Assembly (NCBI GenBank): GCA_020205615.1
Contig: JAINUW010000544.1
Span: forward strand, 1 to 64,000
Length of the DNA: 64,000 nt
Direction: 5' to 3'
Source: Panax quinquefolius
Lineage: Eukaryota > Streptophyta > Magnoliopsida > Apiales > Araliaceae
Shown: in pieces, positions 1 to 13,006 of the stretch
Layout of the letters: each line of letters starts with the position of its first letter
Numbering within the stretch: the first letter of the stretch is position 1
The notes under the pieces: generated by a model
Told to the model about the DNA's origin: nothing
Database searches by the model: none
The model's input: only the letters and a program-made list of their open reading frames with translations
Program-made: the position numbers and the translations under genes

Positions 1-161
1 GGTGTCGACACCACGCTTTTCGCATAAAAAATTTATTTGGTCAAATTTGTAAAAACCAAGTATAAATTAATACATAACACATTCTGCACATTGAGGTAGA
101 AATTTTATTTATATAATGGGATTTTACACCACGAGTCTTATTGTGGTTTTGAGTTTTACAA
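1..161. other. Unassigned left edge of window
   Basis: This stretch precedes the point where the left LTR of element Z becomes alignable with the right LTR. The two LTR copies should continue leftwards in parallel, but 1-161 does not resemble the matching region upstream of 6143. It begins with a perfect 12-bp palindrome (GGTGTCGACACC). It may be the edge of another element inserted in the LTR, or the product of a deletion. I see no gene in it. Confidence 0.4.
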
Positions 162-2255
162 TTCAAGTGTTTAAGTCTTGCTAGGACTACTTATTGGTTT
201 TATATTAACACTATTCAATATATTATTATATTCATTGCATTTGATTTAAAACACTTTTTACGCTCATTATCACTTATCACTACAAGCTTTGATGTTTATT
301 CGTCACACGCCCAATTTTGTCTCTTGTGTTTGCTTAGTATGCGATTCAACTTATCTAATATATTATTTATTAATGTTAAGCATAATTATTCTTCATAATA
401 TTCATGTTCTATAACTTAGAACAACATCTATTAGCGCCAACATCACTATACTTGTGTAAATGCAATTAACCGACGCTCCTCATTTGCCTCCGAATACGAT
501 TAGTCACAAAGATGATCATTTTGACTAATGTTGCCGACCTCAAATTGAAAAACTTGAAGAATAAAAGTTGTAGGTCTATTCTTCTTCGTCCGGATCATCT
601 TCAATCACCTCAATCGGAGTTTCAGATGAAAATTTTATGCCTATTTTACTATAACAGTCAAAGAAGTCACACTGACACACTTTTGAGTTGCAAATGCTTA
701 ATTAAGTTTTTGGGCACAACATAGCTTAAGCCTCTACAACGACTGCTTTACCCCAAATGACTTAGGGCACGCAGTAACAGACTCTGATTAGCGTAAACGG
801 ACCTCAAGCTACCGTTCTTCGCGATTTTGACCATTTTTTTCTCCTACTAATCTTCATAACTCGAGTTATACACATCCAAATTAGTCCGTTTTCAATTCTA
901 TGGATTCAGTAATTCATAGAACTACAATATACTAGAATTCTAATAATTTATAAAAACATTAACCAACCTAAAATTTGACCCAAAACACATGTTCATACTC
1001 TATTTTCATGTTTTAACACATTTAGCTTAATTCGATCGTCAAACTTTTCGCTTTCTTAACCAATTAACACGATTTAAACTATGCCATTTTTGTTTCTTAA
1101 CATACTAACATAATCCAACATCAATTTATGATTATAACAAGTATAGACCATCAAATTTTGTACTTTCTAATGCCATATCATACATATAACATATCACCGC
1201 TTATTTTAAATTCCTCCTATAATCCAATTTTACGCGGTTTGATTATTCCAATAACACTCAAATATGGTGATTAACAGATTCTACCAAACTATATATACAC
1301 ATATATACAATCATCCAACGTGACTTAATAGTTTATAAAAAAATTTCACAATGAACTCAAAAACAAAAAATTAGAATACGAATATACCTTAATCTATGTT
1401 TATCAAGCAATTGATATATCCTGGTTTCAATTTCTTCCACAAAGAAAACCCTCAATCTCTTAGCAATCCTTTCTGTGGTTTTTCTCTCTTCACTACCAAT
1501 CTCTCTATAACCCTCTCGCTATTTTTGGCCTTAGAAAATAAGATGCGAAGAAATAAACGGCACTTCTCACGTACTCTTAGTTAGAAAATAACAAAAAGGC
1601 GTCAATTGAATAAGCCAAATGCCACGGGGCCTTGTTTGGCTACCACAAACCCGCCAAACTAGATTATTTTATAATACTTTTATTATATAGTTTCACTTGT
1701 CACACATGTAATATTAACATTTAAATAACTTATAATTATAATTATAATAATTATAAATCCCATTCTAACATACTTAATAAATCTTTACATATCTAATTTA
1801 ATTAATAAATTAGATCAAAACAACATTTTATTTAATTTAATTATTTTCTTAAATATTAAGCAATTGATTTAATTTAATTATTTCCTTAAATTAAATCCTT
1901 CAAATAAAATTAGCATTATTCAATTTAATTTACATTAATCAATTTAGTTACTAAAATTAATGCACTATAATTCATCAACAATTTATTTATCTCAATAAAT
2001 AAATTAATTAAAATATTTATTTAATTCAATAAATATTTAAAATTAATTACAAAATTCATTTAATTTCTTCAATAGTTAACTTAACTATTAAACCTCACTT
2101 TCCCAATATATGAATATATATTTTCTTCACACTATATCATATATTTCAACATATAAAGCACGATATATACATACTCAAACTCAAAACATCTCATAATAAG
2201 AATTTTAATTATTAAATTTTTATTTTAATAACTTATAAAAATTCTAGTTGTCACA
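162..2255 (-). repeat. 3' LTR of element Z (incomplete at left)
   Basis: It is a direct repeat of 6143-8225 and shares many long identical stretches. The minus-strand LTR start TGTGACAAC is at 2247-2255, immediately next to the polypurine tract. The start-proximal part (about 1700-2240) is extremely AT-rich, with repeated AATTTAATTAATT-like words. No coding capacity is evident; short ORFs here are chance. Confidence 0.8.
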
Positions 2256-5189
2256 TCTTTCCCCTTATAAGGATTCCGTCCTCTAATCAACGAAACCTCC
2301 CTTTACTTGGTTTTCACCAAATCTCTTTTCAAAATTTATCGTTGAATAACTTCATCACATTACTCTTAATATAGGTTTTATATTTCTTACTCCCACCATT
2401 ATTCATAATAAATTCTTGTAAGTTTTATTTCATAACATTTACTTAGACTCAATTATATTTGAGTATTACATATTCTTTGACCCGCTCATTACCTTTTCCT
2501 AAGGATCATTATCATATACTATATTCTCAAACTCTCTGACATTACATCACCCCTTCTTCTAAGAATTTCGTCCTCGAAATTTTTAACTTACTAATTTTCA
2601 TTCACTCCATTTATCAAAATAGATTTTATGTTAATATCTATTTATTCATTAGGTTCTCGCAACCAAATTCTTTCTCTAAGGATCTTTCTAAGATCATCAT
2701 ATTCCTCACCTCTTCCTCTTCTAAGAGTTTCACATTTTTCTTCTTCCCGAATTTCATTTCTTCTTTGAAATTATTATGTTTTACTTAATTTTCTCATCCT
2801 TCCCACTTTCACCTATCGTAATAATAAGAATCTTCCACAATTGCTCAATAATTGGGAAGCGATATGAATAATGTGAATTTAAAAGATTCCAAATCATGTC
2901 GAGGGGTCATAAGACATTGAACTACGCCCCTAGGTTATCAAGTATCTCGACTTGAACCTTTAACAGTGATAAGACTATACGGACCTTGAACTCTTCTCCG
3001 AGTTTAACAGTGCTTCACCACCATAAACCATCTTTAACAGAATGTTTAGCAATCACATGCATCGAAAACACTCTCTCGCAAGTACTCTAGGTGATCACTT
3101 ATCGTACCCCTACGCCGTCGCATAACGTATTACATCTTAACATCGTAACGACTATATGCGTTACTTTCGGAACCATTGTCTCCGATAACATGTCCCTTTT
3201 ATAGGTTGTTCACCTCGCCTTTTCAACATCCTCGAATCCGCACCAAAACAATTTGGTTTGGCATAACTTCTCAAGAAACGCTTGAATTTTATGAACATCT
3301 TTCAATATTCGCCTAGTTTTAATCAAATAGCATAGACTTCTACAACAATTCGGACATCAATCAAAAATATATATATATATATATATATTCTCATATCTTA
3401 AAGAAATCTCAAAAATCTTTTATGGCGTCATGATTATGACGTTGTCATACTACATCTCTCCATATTTTAATGACGATCGTATTTGATCACATCCATCCAA
3501 CATTGTGTTCCATTGCATTGATGACTCCATCATTTATCATTTCACCCGATACATATAGTTAAAATATATTTTGAAAATTTAAAATCATTTTTTTTTATCT
3601 AGCCAAACAAACAAAGATATATATGCGAATAATAAGACTGCTTAAAAAATTCTTTGGTTCACTAGTGTGACCCAACATTTTTCGTAAATCAAAAGTACAA
3701 ACCATCTACACGAAGTCAATAAATTTTGAAAATCTAGCAAAGCTAGAAGATTTGGAAAACCTATGTCTCCACTTTCTATATCGATCCATTGCTTAATAAT
3801 TTTATCTATTTCCATAATCCTCAATTCTTCATTCATAGCTTATCTATACCCCAAAGATAGTTCATCAAACTTACCACACATTGGAAGTTCAGAACTTGCC
3901 ACAATAATATAAGTTTAAGAACTTATCCTAGTGCACAAACCATAAGCGCCCATTCACGAGGGGTTCAAAACATACCATATTATTATGAGTCATTTAACTT
4001 ACCATATGCATTAGTTTTAAGAACCACACCTAATCCTAATAATATCTGACTAATCTTAATAGTTTCTAACTATCAAACATACACATGAGAAAAGAATCAC
4101 CTTTTCGCCACATATACATCGATAGCGCGACACCAATATTCCAATGATTATCAATGTGATAAACTGAGTGCAAGCACAAAACCCCTCGCCCATACAAAGT
4201 TTTTTTACAACTCACCCATCACATGAGTCCTCAATTGAAATCCCACCTAACTCTATCTTACTCTTAACTTTGCTTTTCGCTCGATAATTTAATTCCTCAT
4301 ATCACATTATCTATAACTCCTCGTGAGTTATCTCGCATTATTTCATAAGACATCATCTTCATAGCATCAAGCTATAATTACTCAAACATTACATACCATT
4401 TTTCTTTTATAACTTAAATAGATCACGCCGTGATCTTATTCTATAATCATCTCCTTAAAATTCTTTTATTAACTCGTGATCATTTTGTTTTACGATCCCT
4501 TTCTTTCTTTTTCATCATTTTATACATTATTCGTTATATTCGCTATTGCCATTTCTTATCTTTATATCTCTTCAAGATTCTTCCTTGAATTTTCTTGTTT
4601 ATATAACAATTCTTACTTTAAGAATTTCTAACTTCATTTACATCGCTCAACATTTCCTTTCGAAGTTCCACATTTTCATCATAATGTATCCACTTTCTAT
4701 ACTTGGTACACATCGAAGTCTCTAATAGTTTCAATATGGTACCGAGTGGTTTCCCACAAACAACCAACAAACTAGGTTCCGAGTTGCTAGTTCATATATA
4801 CCTCCGCTTCTATGAAGGAATCGTTTAGCCCAGATACCATACATCAACCATTAAAGAGTACAATTGTACCATACTTAAATACAACTTTTTTTATTCTTAA
4901 CTTCTTTATCATTCTCTTCTTATAGACATTGTCATTTATTATCACCTTACATCCTTATTATTGGAGTTGGGTAACCCCACTTTCATATTCCTTATAACTT
5001 CATGTAGATTCTTCTTTCAATTCTCTCACACATGTTTTAATCCTCCTTTATAAATTTCTTAAACTATTTCTTATTGTTCAAACTCTATTTGAGCGTATTC
5101 TTTCATTATCATCATCTTCCTTCTCTAAGGTTATAGCCTACTGCATTCTACTCTACCTAAGGTTTATAAACCACAACTTTGATACCAAC
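2256..5189 (-). other. Interior of element Z, no coding sequence recognised
   Basis: About 2.9 kb between the two Z LTRs, with no gag, protease, RT or integrase motif on either strand that I can recognise. At about 2540-2590 there is a second PPT-like block in minus orientation: the reverse complement reads like the usual gypsy 3' end (a GAGGACGAAATTCTTAGAAG-type sequence, then a G-rich tract and TGATGTAATG). The interior may therefore hold a fragment of another gypsy 3' end. An (AT)n microsatellite lies at 3367-3388. The rest is unassigned AT-rich DNA. Confidence 0.5.
5179..5189 (-). other. Primer binding site of element Z (initiator-Met tRNA type)
   Basis: On the minus strand the sequence next to the LTR reads TGGTATCAAAG. 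This is close to the TGGTATCAGAGC site complementary to the 3' end of plant initiator methionine tRNA. It sits one or two bases outside the LTR end, as expected for reverse-transcription priming. Confidence 0.7.
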
Positions 5190-8100
5190 CGTAACGACCC
5201 CAAAATTCATACAATTTAATTTCGACTTTTGATCAGTTAATAATACATTCAACCTCTAATTTTTACATCATTAAACCATAATACAACCATTGAAATTTAT
5301 GAATAATTAAAATTTTCTATTACAATTAAAATTTTCTATTACAAACTATTCTCGTTCCTGAACTTTCAACCTTTACATCTAAATATCTCAGAATCATTTT
5401 TAATACTACAATAGTTTACATTGCAAAACAATATTACAATTCAACATTAATACATTATTCGGAACCTTAAACATGGTTCAAATAATAATAACACAACCAA
5501 AGTGTATAAATCTTCAAGTATCACATCTGATTCATGTCTTTCAAGTAACACATAACTTTACCTTGAATCTTGAACCTGCAAAAGTGGTTATTTGCAAGGT
5601 TGAGCTCGACAGCCCAACAAAATCTAATAGTTTTCATGCATCACATAGCACATAATAGCATGCTCAACATATATCTCATAAACATTGGACTAACATAACA
5701 TACATGTTACAGTTCATATAACAAGTATAAAGATGTATAAAGATCGAAGTTCCTTACTCAATCAACACGCTTTACTCAATCAACATAGTCATAAGTTGAT
5801 TTTAACATTTCATACATTCAACATATATATAACACATCATGCTCTTTTGCAATAAAGATTTAAATCAATCAAATTCACATAGCAAATAGAACTCGAAAGA
5901 CTTGCCTTGATCGTTGTTTATCAATAACAGGTTTAACAACTTATAGTTATCTCGCACTTCACGTGCCCTACACAATTATATAACCATGCACATCAACTAT
6001 TAGTCACATAGCAATGCATAGTAGTTGTAATGTAAACTTTACTCTACATCTCATAACCCTTCCTATTATATATACACAATGTTCAATTTTATCAGGTTAA
6101 CTTTCAACTTATATCTCACCGTATTTCATATTCAAGTTCATTCAAGTGTTTAAGTCTTGCTAGGACTACTTATTGGTTTTATATTAACACTATTCAATAT
6201 CTTATTATATTCATTTCATTTGATTTAAAACACTTTTTACATTCATTATCACTTATCATGGTGTTTCGACGCTTATTCATCACACGCCCAATTCATTTCT
6301 CTTGTGTGTGCTTAGTATGCGTATTCAACTTATCTAATATATCATTTATTAATGTTAAGCATCATTATACTTCATAATATTCATGTTCTATAACTTAGAA
6401 CAACATCTATTAGCGCCAACATCACTATATTTGTGTAATGCATGACCGACTCCTCGATTGCCTCCGAATACACATCAGTCACAAAGATGACCATTTTGAC
6501 TACTGTTCCTGACCTCAAATTGAAACCTTAAAGAATAAAAGTTGTAGGTCTATTCTTTCTCGTTTCGGATCATCTTGAATCACCTCAATCGGAGTTCGTA
6601 TGAAAAGGTTATATTTATTTTACTAAAATAGGTCAAAGTAGTCACACTGACACACTTTGGGTGTAGCTACGCCTAATTAAGCCTTTGGGTACTGACACAC
6701 TGCGCCCTCATAGCGTAGCTGAACCCCAAATGACTTAGGGCAGTGCATAGAAGTAGCCACTGCTATAGCGTAAAACGGAACTTCAAGCTATTGTTCTTCG
6801 CATTTTTGAATTCTTTTTCTCCTACTAATCTTCATAACTCGAAAGTTATACACATCCAAATTAGTCCATTTTTGATTCTATGGATTCATAATTCATAGAA
6901 CTACAACATACTAGAATTCTAACAATTTATAAAAACATTAACCAACCTAAAATTTGACCCAAAACACATGTTCATACTCTATTTTCATGTTTTAACACAT
7001 TTAGTTTAATTCGATCGCCACCACTTCGCTTTCTTAACCAATTAACACGATTTAAACTACGTTGTTTTTGTTTTCTAACATAATAACATAATCCAACATC
7101 AATTTACAGATTATAACAAGTATAGAGCATCAAATTTCGTACTTTCTAATGCCATATCATATGAATATATCATCGCTTATTTTAAATTTTCTCCTACAAT
7201 CCAATTTTACGTGTTTGATTATTCCAATAACACTCAAATATGGTGACTAATAGATTCTACAAAACTATATATACACATATATACAATCATCCAATGTGAC
7301 TTAATAGTTCTGTAAAATTTTCACAAAGAACTCAAACATAAAAATTAGAACTACGATATACCATAATCCTTGTTTATCAGCAATTGATATATAGTGGCTT
7401 CAATTTCTTCCACAAAGAAAACCCTCAATCTCTTAGCAATTCTCTCCATGTTTTTCTCTCTTCACTACCAATCTCTCTCTAACCCTCGCTATTTGGCCTT
7501 AGAAAATAAGACGTGAAGAAATAAACCGCACTCCCCACGCATTACTCTTCCGTTTAAAATAACAAAAAGGCATCAGTTGAATAAGCCAAATGCCACAAGG
7601 CCTTGTTTGCTACCACAAACCCGCCCAAACTATATTATTTTATAATAATTTTAATATATAGTTTCACTTGTCACACATGTAACATTTAAATAACTTGCAA
7701 TTATAATTATAATAATTATAATAATTATAAATCCCATTGTAACATACTTAATAAATCTTTACATATCTAATTTAATTAATAAATTAGATCAAAACAACAT
7801 TTTATTTAATTTAATTATTTTCTTAAATATTAAGCAATTGATTTAATTTAATTATTTCTTAAATTAAATCCTTCAAATAAAATTAGCATTATTCAATTTA
7901 ATTTACATTAATCAATTTAGTTACTAAATTAATGCACCATAATTCATCAACTATTTATTTATCTCAAAAAATAAATTAATTAAAATATTTATTTAATTCA
8001 ATAAATATTTAAAATTAATTACAAAATTCATTTAATTTCTTCAATAGTTAACTTAACTATTAAACCTCACTTTCCCAATATATGAATATATATTTTCTTC

Positions 8101-8225
8101 ACACTATATCATATATTTCAACATATAAAGCACGTATATATACATACTCAAACTCAAAACATCTCATAATAAGAATTTTAATTATTAAATTCTTATTTTA
8201 ATAACTTATAAAATTTGTTGTCACA
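5190..8225 (-). repeat. 5' LTR of element Z
   Basis: About 3.0 kb. The inner (3') end on the minus strand is GGGTCGTTACG next to the PBS; the outer (5') end is TGTGACAAC at 8225. The part from 6143 to the right end matches the left LTR. Small local tandem duplications occur within it, for example at 5300-5340 and 5750-5785. The copy is intact in length but contains no convincing gene. Confidence 0.75.
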
Positions 8226-8560
8226 AGTGTGACATCAAATATCTTGGTGATCCGCTTTATCCACGTCTTCGCCTTAAATGGTTTTGGCTCTCCCAAAACT
8301 ACGGTGATCCAAGCTCCTTGAGCCTTAGCGGTGACCATCCAAGAGTTGCCGGTGTTTCCACCAAAGATTTTGAATAGGACCCGCCTCACTTTTGATATTT
8401 CATGAATTGATAAAGCCTCCGAACATCCCATCGCTCATCATTTGATCCGTGTTGATGTTTACCGAGGATTATTGTCTTCTGTTACACATTATCTTGGGTA
8501 TTGAACGTTGGTGACTCAGCGGTCTCATGTGCTTCATTCTTTGATCTCAACATTTTTAGA
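8226..8560 (-). pseudogene. Ty3-gypsy gag N-terminal fragment (element B)
   Basis: An open stretch on the minus strand (8431 down to the Z boundary) encodes about 68 residues ending in a segment like EPKPFKAKTWIKRITKIF. This resembles the opening of the retrotransposon gag domain, where a short proline-rich strand precedes a W-I/L-x-x-I/M-x-K-I-F helix. Upstream, towards the PBS at 8745, the frame has several stops. The gene is cut by the LTR of Z at 8225, so only the start of gag remains in this window. Similarity was judged by eye. The family assignment is moderate, supported by its position just downstream of a PBS and LTR. Confidence 0.45.
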
Positions 8561-8741
8561 TGCCATTTTCAAACACTACCATTAAAAACAAGGGTTAATT
8601 GACATGTCACATATTATCCCTATACTCTCGACCGACCAATTAAATACCAAATAACTTAGGTAGGTCATACTAGCGAAGGAATTCCCCCTCTCTCCCTCCT
8701 AGTTCTTATCTTACATCTCAACTAAGGATCATATCCCTAAG

Positions 8742-8752
8742 CTTTGATACAA
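8742..8752 (-). other. Primer binding site of element B (degenerate)
   Basis: The minus strand reads TGTATCAAAGC right after the LTR end. This is a mutated version of the initiator-Met-tRNA-complementary PBS that occurs in elements C and Z. Confidence 0.55.
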
Positions 8753-9739
8753 AAATGTGATGCCCCAAAATAGGTATACATCACCCATATTGAGTCACCA
8801 AATACATGGTACAGAAATTAAATTCCAACTTCTTTAATACAATACAACGTGTAAAAATACGACAAAATATAGTCGAAGTTTTTTACATGAATATTATCTT
8901 CTAGACAATATCCAATCTCAAATTTAATCATTATTACATTTATTATCACACTAAGTAGTGAGGACTATTAAAACAACCATCTCGGACCATCACTCCATTC
9001 CCCGACTAGTCCATTGCCACGTTCTCATTTCGTGAAGAGAATAAAGAAAGCAAAAGGGTGAGCTCAACTAGCCCAAGAAGAAATATTATGATTAAGATAA
9101 TGCATAATAAATTATCATTAACCTTCAATGTTGTTAAATTGATAAAATACAATAAACATCAAGTTTAACTATAGCGGAACAAGCAATACATTAGAAGAGT
9201 CGAGTAGAGCATGATATCTACTATCTTCTATGATTTAAAAAGTTTTTCATCAACTTTATCGTTGAGACTCAGCTTAATAAATAAACCACATCATCGAATC
9301 GTCCCTGCACTACGGGCAAAGGATATTCATGTAATCATCAATGGTCATGATTATACCGTATAATCCCTAGTCATAATCATATCAATAACGGTCCATCAAT
9401 ACACTACAGGTCAATGAGGACTTTTACCACATCATTTATAACATTGTGGGTCATGATTATACCGAATGATCCCTGGTCATAATCATACCAATCAACAGTC
9501 CATCTATGCACGTAAGTCAAAGATGACTTTCATCACAATATAAGCATGAGGATGATGACAATGATATAAGAATTCAATTAAAAGAAAGCAAATGATGAAT
9601 TTTTAAAGATTTATAATTTAATTTATCTAAAATTCAATAATGATCAAATTTCCAACATGATACTGCTTTGTGGAGTAAAATTCAATAATGATATTATCAA
9701 AAATGATTTGGACCGAAAAGAAATCAATTTTTGTTATGA

Positions 9740-9905
9740 ATATTACTCTGGGTGAATAGTACCTGGATGAATAGTACCCCGTGAATAGTACTTCAGAAAT
9801 AGTACCACATGAATAGTACTTCAGGAATAGTACTCACGAATAGTACTTTGTGAATAGTACCCATGAATAGCACTTTGTGAATAGTACTGCATAAATGAAT
9901 AGTAC
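9740..9905. repeat. Short tandem repeat, GAATAGTAC core
   Basis: About ten copies of GAATAGTAC or close variants, spaced roughly 15-20 bp apart, inside the LTR of element B. The minus-strand ORF across it is a by-product of the repeat and not a gene. Confidence 0.85.
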
Positions 9906-10293
9906 TCATGGACGACGATGGTTTCGGCATGAAAAGATTAAAATTTAACAAGAATGTGCAGAAAATATCCTTGTGAAACGATACAAGATGAAGCACAAAT
10001 TTCAAGGACATTCTACTAATTTTACGGAGTATAGAAGCAATACTTTAACAGAATAAGGGTATAATCAGGAATATGAGACGAAATAATATTACTAACATAC
10101 TACAGAGTATTGAAGAAAATATTATTCCTTATGAATACTGAACAAAAATAATATCCCTTACCTCAAAAGAAGACTGGATAATGGAATAGTGAGGTAGCAG
10201 ACTTCTCTTCTTCTTTCTCTCTGTAGTTTCTCTCTCTATAATTGCTCTTGCAAGTCTTAGTGAATTGGTGAGAATGAAAGAAGAATGAGCTTC

Positions 10294-10301
10294 TATTTAT
10301 A
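10294..10301 (-). promoter_or_regulatory. Putative TATA box, LTR of element B
   Basis: TATAAATA on the minus strand, within an LTR and upstream (in transcription sense) of a CT/GA-rich leader. Confidence 0.45.
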
Positions 10302-11437
10302 GGAAAATATAGTTTTGATAATTGCACATTTTGGGGCTCAAAATATTACAGTATAATACCTTCATCTTTTCCTTCATTTTTAATTTAGTCCTGCAAGTAT
10401 TATCAAATTTGCACCACCTCCCCTAAAAGTACATCATGTGAATCAATAGTTCTATACATGTGAAAAAAATAGTTACAGTATAGTACCTTCATCTATACCT
10501 CTATTTTTAATTTAGTCATACAAGTATTATCAATCTTGCACCACCTCCCCTAATAGTACATGAATGTGAATCAATAGTACACATGTGAACAAATAGTTAT
10601 AAGCATATGAATTAATAGCAATTAATTACTTATTTATCCGATTAATTACGATTGGTCAATATAACCTCCAAAAATCAAATATTATCGAAATAAATGTTGA
10701 TTTCCACTAACACTAATAATCCCAACACAATGGAACTATCAATTTCATCTTTAATCGACATGGACTTATTCATCATTAATATTATAACTCACAATATTTA
10801 ACAAACGGATCATTCCTGAGAAAGAGGGGCTTTTCGATAAGGATTTCTCCCTATTAACGCGCAATTAGGTGACCAAACCTCTCCTCGACAGAACTTTCTA
10901 GACATCGTCAATATTGCAAATAATAATATGAATAACTTTTTTGTCTCAATTATTGATTTAATAATATAAATTATTGATATTGTGATAATAATTGAATCAA
11001 TAATATGAGAGATATTATGCATCAATTACTGTAGCAATAATTGAGTATAACTGAGTGACTTCTCACGTAAGCATCAATAATCAATACCGTGTGCTACTAT
11101 GCAACCACGCGAATTACTGTACTTTTACCACTGGGTAGTTCAACAATTTAACGGTAAAACTTTCGCCGTTATTTTTATAAAAAGATAATTCTGTCATTTT
11201 TTAACTACGACAATACTTCCGTTGTAAGGTCCACCAATTATTGTGCCATCGCATTTAATATTCCCTGATAAAACGAATATTCCCTGACAAATCAAATATT
11301 ATATAACCATTTCCTTACTTTGCTAAATTTGTAATTATTGCCCACAACTATAACATTGTATCAAATCCACACCATAATATTCAAAAATATATTTTGAGAA
11401 AATTTAATCTTTGTTCATAAAAGTTGGGGTCATACAA

Positions 11438-12982
11438 AAGCTATCAATGTTAACGACTCAGAATGAGTTAGTAACGGAGATGACGAGGATGGAGTTAGAA
11501 GCTAAGTTACCGGGTGAAGTGGTAGAAATGTTATTCGTAATGGAGACCCAACAAACCATAGTGGAATGGGTTAATGAAGTGAAATTAGACAATGAGGACT
11601 ACGAATGAATGAAGAAGAGGATGTAAGATGAAGAGAATACTAAGTATAACCTCGACAAAGAGGGATTGCTTCGTTTTGAAGGAAGAATTTGGATTCTAGA
11701 TAATTTCGAGTTAAAAAAAGAGATAATGATTGAGGCCCAGAGTTCGAGGTACTCGATACATCCAGGTAGTACTAAGATGTATCAAGACCTTCGACAGAAT
11801 TTTTGGTGGCCAAACATGAAAAGGGAGATAACAAAATATGTTAGTAAGTGCTTAACTTGTCAAAAGTCAAGGTGAACACCAACGACCTAGTGGGTTGTTG
11901 CAATCACTAGAAATTCCAAAGTGGAAATGGGAGCATATCACAATGGAATTTGTGGTGGGACTTCCAACAACAAGGATAGGATACGATGCTATTTGTGTTA
12001 TGGTGGATCGGTTGATTTAAATTGGCTCACTTTTCTACCAATAGGAGCTAGGTATAACCTAGAATAATTAGCTAAACTTTATGTCAAAGAAATTATTTCT
12101 AGACATAGAGTACTTGTTTCGATTGTGTCAGATCATGATCCATGATTCACATCAAAATTTTGGAGGAGTTTACAAGAGCAAATGGGAACGCAACTGAAGT
12201 TGAGTACAGTGTATCATCCTCAGACAGATGGACAAAGTGAGCGAACAATTCAAACGCTAGAAGATATGTTAAGATCTTGCGTTATGGATTTTAAGGGGAG
12301 TTGGGACGAACATCTACCTTTGGTGGAATTTGTGTACAACAATAGTTTTCACGCTAGTATAGGCATGCCGCCGTATGAAGCGTTATATGGGAGGAGGGGT
12401 AGAACTCCTTGTCTTTGGGATGAAGTAGGGTAACGTTGAATGTTGGAACTCGAGATGGTACAATAGATGGCGTATATGGTAAAGATAACACGTACTCACT
12501 TGGTAGCTGTTCAAGATAGGCAAAAGAAGTATGCAGATCCTCATAGTGAGAAGAGAGAATTTGAAGTAGGTTCATGTCTTTATGAAGGTATCGCCTTGGA
12601 AGGGAAGATACATTTTGGAAAGAAAGGGAAGTTAAGTCCAAGGTTTATAAGACCTTTTGAAATTTTAAGAAGGGTAGGAGAGGTAGCTTATGAAGTAGCT
12701 TTACCTCCAGAGATGGAACATATACACAATGTGTTTCACGTGTTAGTGTTGCGTCCCTATAAACTGGACTACAAACACGTAATAGAGTACAAATCTATTC
12801 AGATAGAAAAAGACTTAATGTATGAAGAACTTCCAGTTCAGATTGTTGATAGGAAGGAACAAGTCTTAAGAAATAAGATAATACCTTCGGTGAAGGTGAT
12901 TTGGAGGAACCACAATGCTGAAGAAGCAACGTGGGAAATCGAGAGTAAAATGAAGGAAAATTTTCCTCTTTTGTTTATGTAA
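11438..12982 (+). pseudogene. gag-pol 3' part of element A: integrase plus chromodomain
   Basis: One reading frame, interrupted by stops (11606, 11873, 12431) and a damaged stretch at about 11876-12180. It encodes the linker after RNase H, the HHCC zinc-binding region of integrase (SIHPGSTKMYQDLRQ then the CLTC pair), and the DDE core. The last part of the core is clear: [19 protein letters not shown] with the catalytic glutamate region, then a [11 protein letters not shown] motif. After 12467 come the GPF-type segment and a chromodomain-like end (VKVIWRNHNAEEATWEIE), typical of Tekay/Del chromoviruses. Integrase inserts the cDNA; the chromodomain guides targeting to chromatin. The stops make this copy inactive. 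Confidence 0.85.
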
Positions 12983-13006
12983 TTGTAGCAAGATTCTGGG
13001 GACAAA

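Larger units (their letters stand above)
162..8225 (-). mobile_element. Element Z: minus-strand LTR retrotransposon with long LTRs and a non-coding interior
   Basis: Segments 162-2255 and 6143-8225 are long direct repeats, near-identical by eye with small indels, so they are LTR copies. The minus orientation is shown by a reversed PBS (TTTGATACCA at 5179-5188) beside the right LTR and a reversed polypurine tract (CCCCTTATAAGG, 2261-2272) beside the left one. The right LTR is about 3.0 kb. The interior of about 2.9 kb contains no recognisable gag or pol, which resembles a LARD-type non-autonomous element. The right LTR abuts a gag fragment of element B, so Z probably inserted into B. Its left end lies outside the window or is interrupted at about 161. 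Confidence 0.75.
8226..11436 (-). mobile_element. Element B: 5' end of a minus-strand gypsy retrotransposon
   Basis: Reading on the minus strand from 11436, there is a 2.7-kb LTR, a PBS, and about 500 bp of leader and gag, cut off at 8225 by element Z. The two LTR ends are inverted relatives of each other (TGTATGACCCC and, on the other side, TGTGATGCCCC). The right end interrupts the pol reading frame of element A exactly at a codon run that resumes at 11438, so B inserted into A. The rest of B must lie left of the window, beyond Z. Confidence 0.65.
8756..11436 (-). repeat. 5' LTR of element B
   Basis: About 2.68 kb, bounded by TGTGATGCCCC at 8756 and by the reverse complement of TGTATGACCCC at 11426-11436. 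A TATAAATA box lies on the minus strand at 10294-10301, followed by a CT/GA-rich transcribed leader (about 10200-10250). A block of short tandem repeats with the core GAATAGTAC occupies about 9740-9905. Related stretches around 10370-10420 and 10480-10550 are partial duplications of each other. Confidence 0.65.

Noticed and set aside
1..12. GGTGTCGACACC palindrome as a protein-binding operator
   Set aside because: It is at the window edge in transposon-derived DNA, without context; it may simply be an LTR edge.
9793..10011. Minus-strand ORF of 72 codons with repeated words
   Set aside because: It results from the GAATAGTAC short tandem repeat in the LTR of element B.
12354..12641. Minus-strand ORF of 95 codons
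   Set aside because: It is antisense to the integrase/chromodomain coding region of element A and has no similarity of its own.
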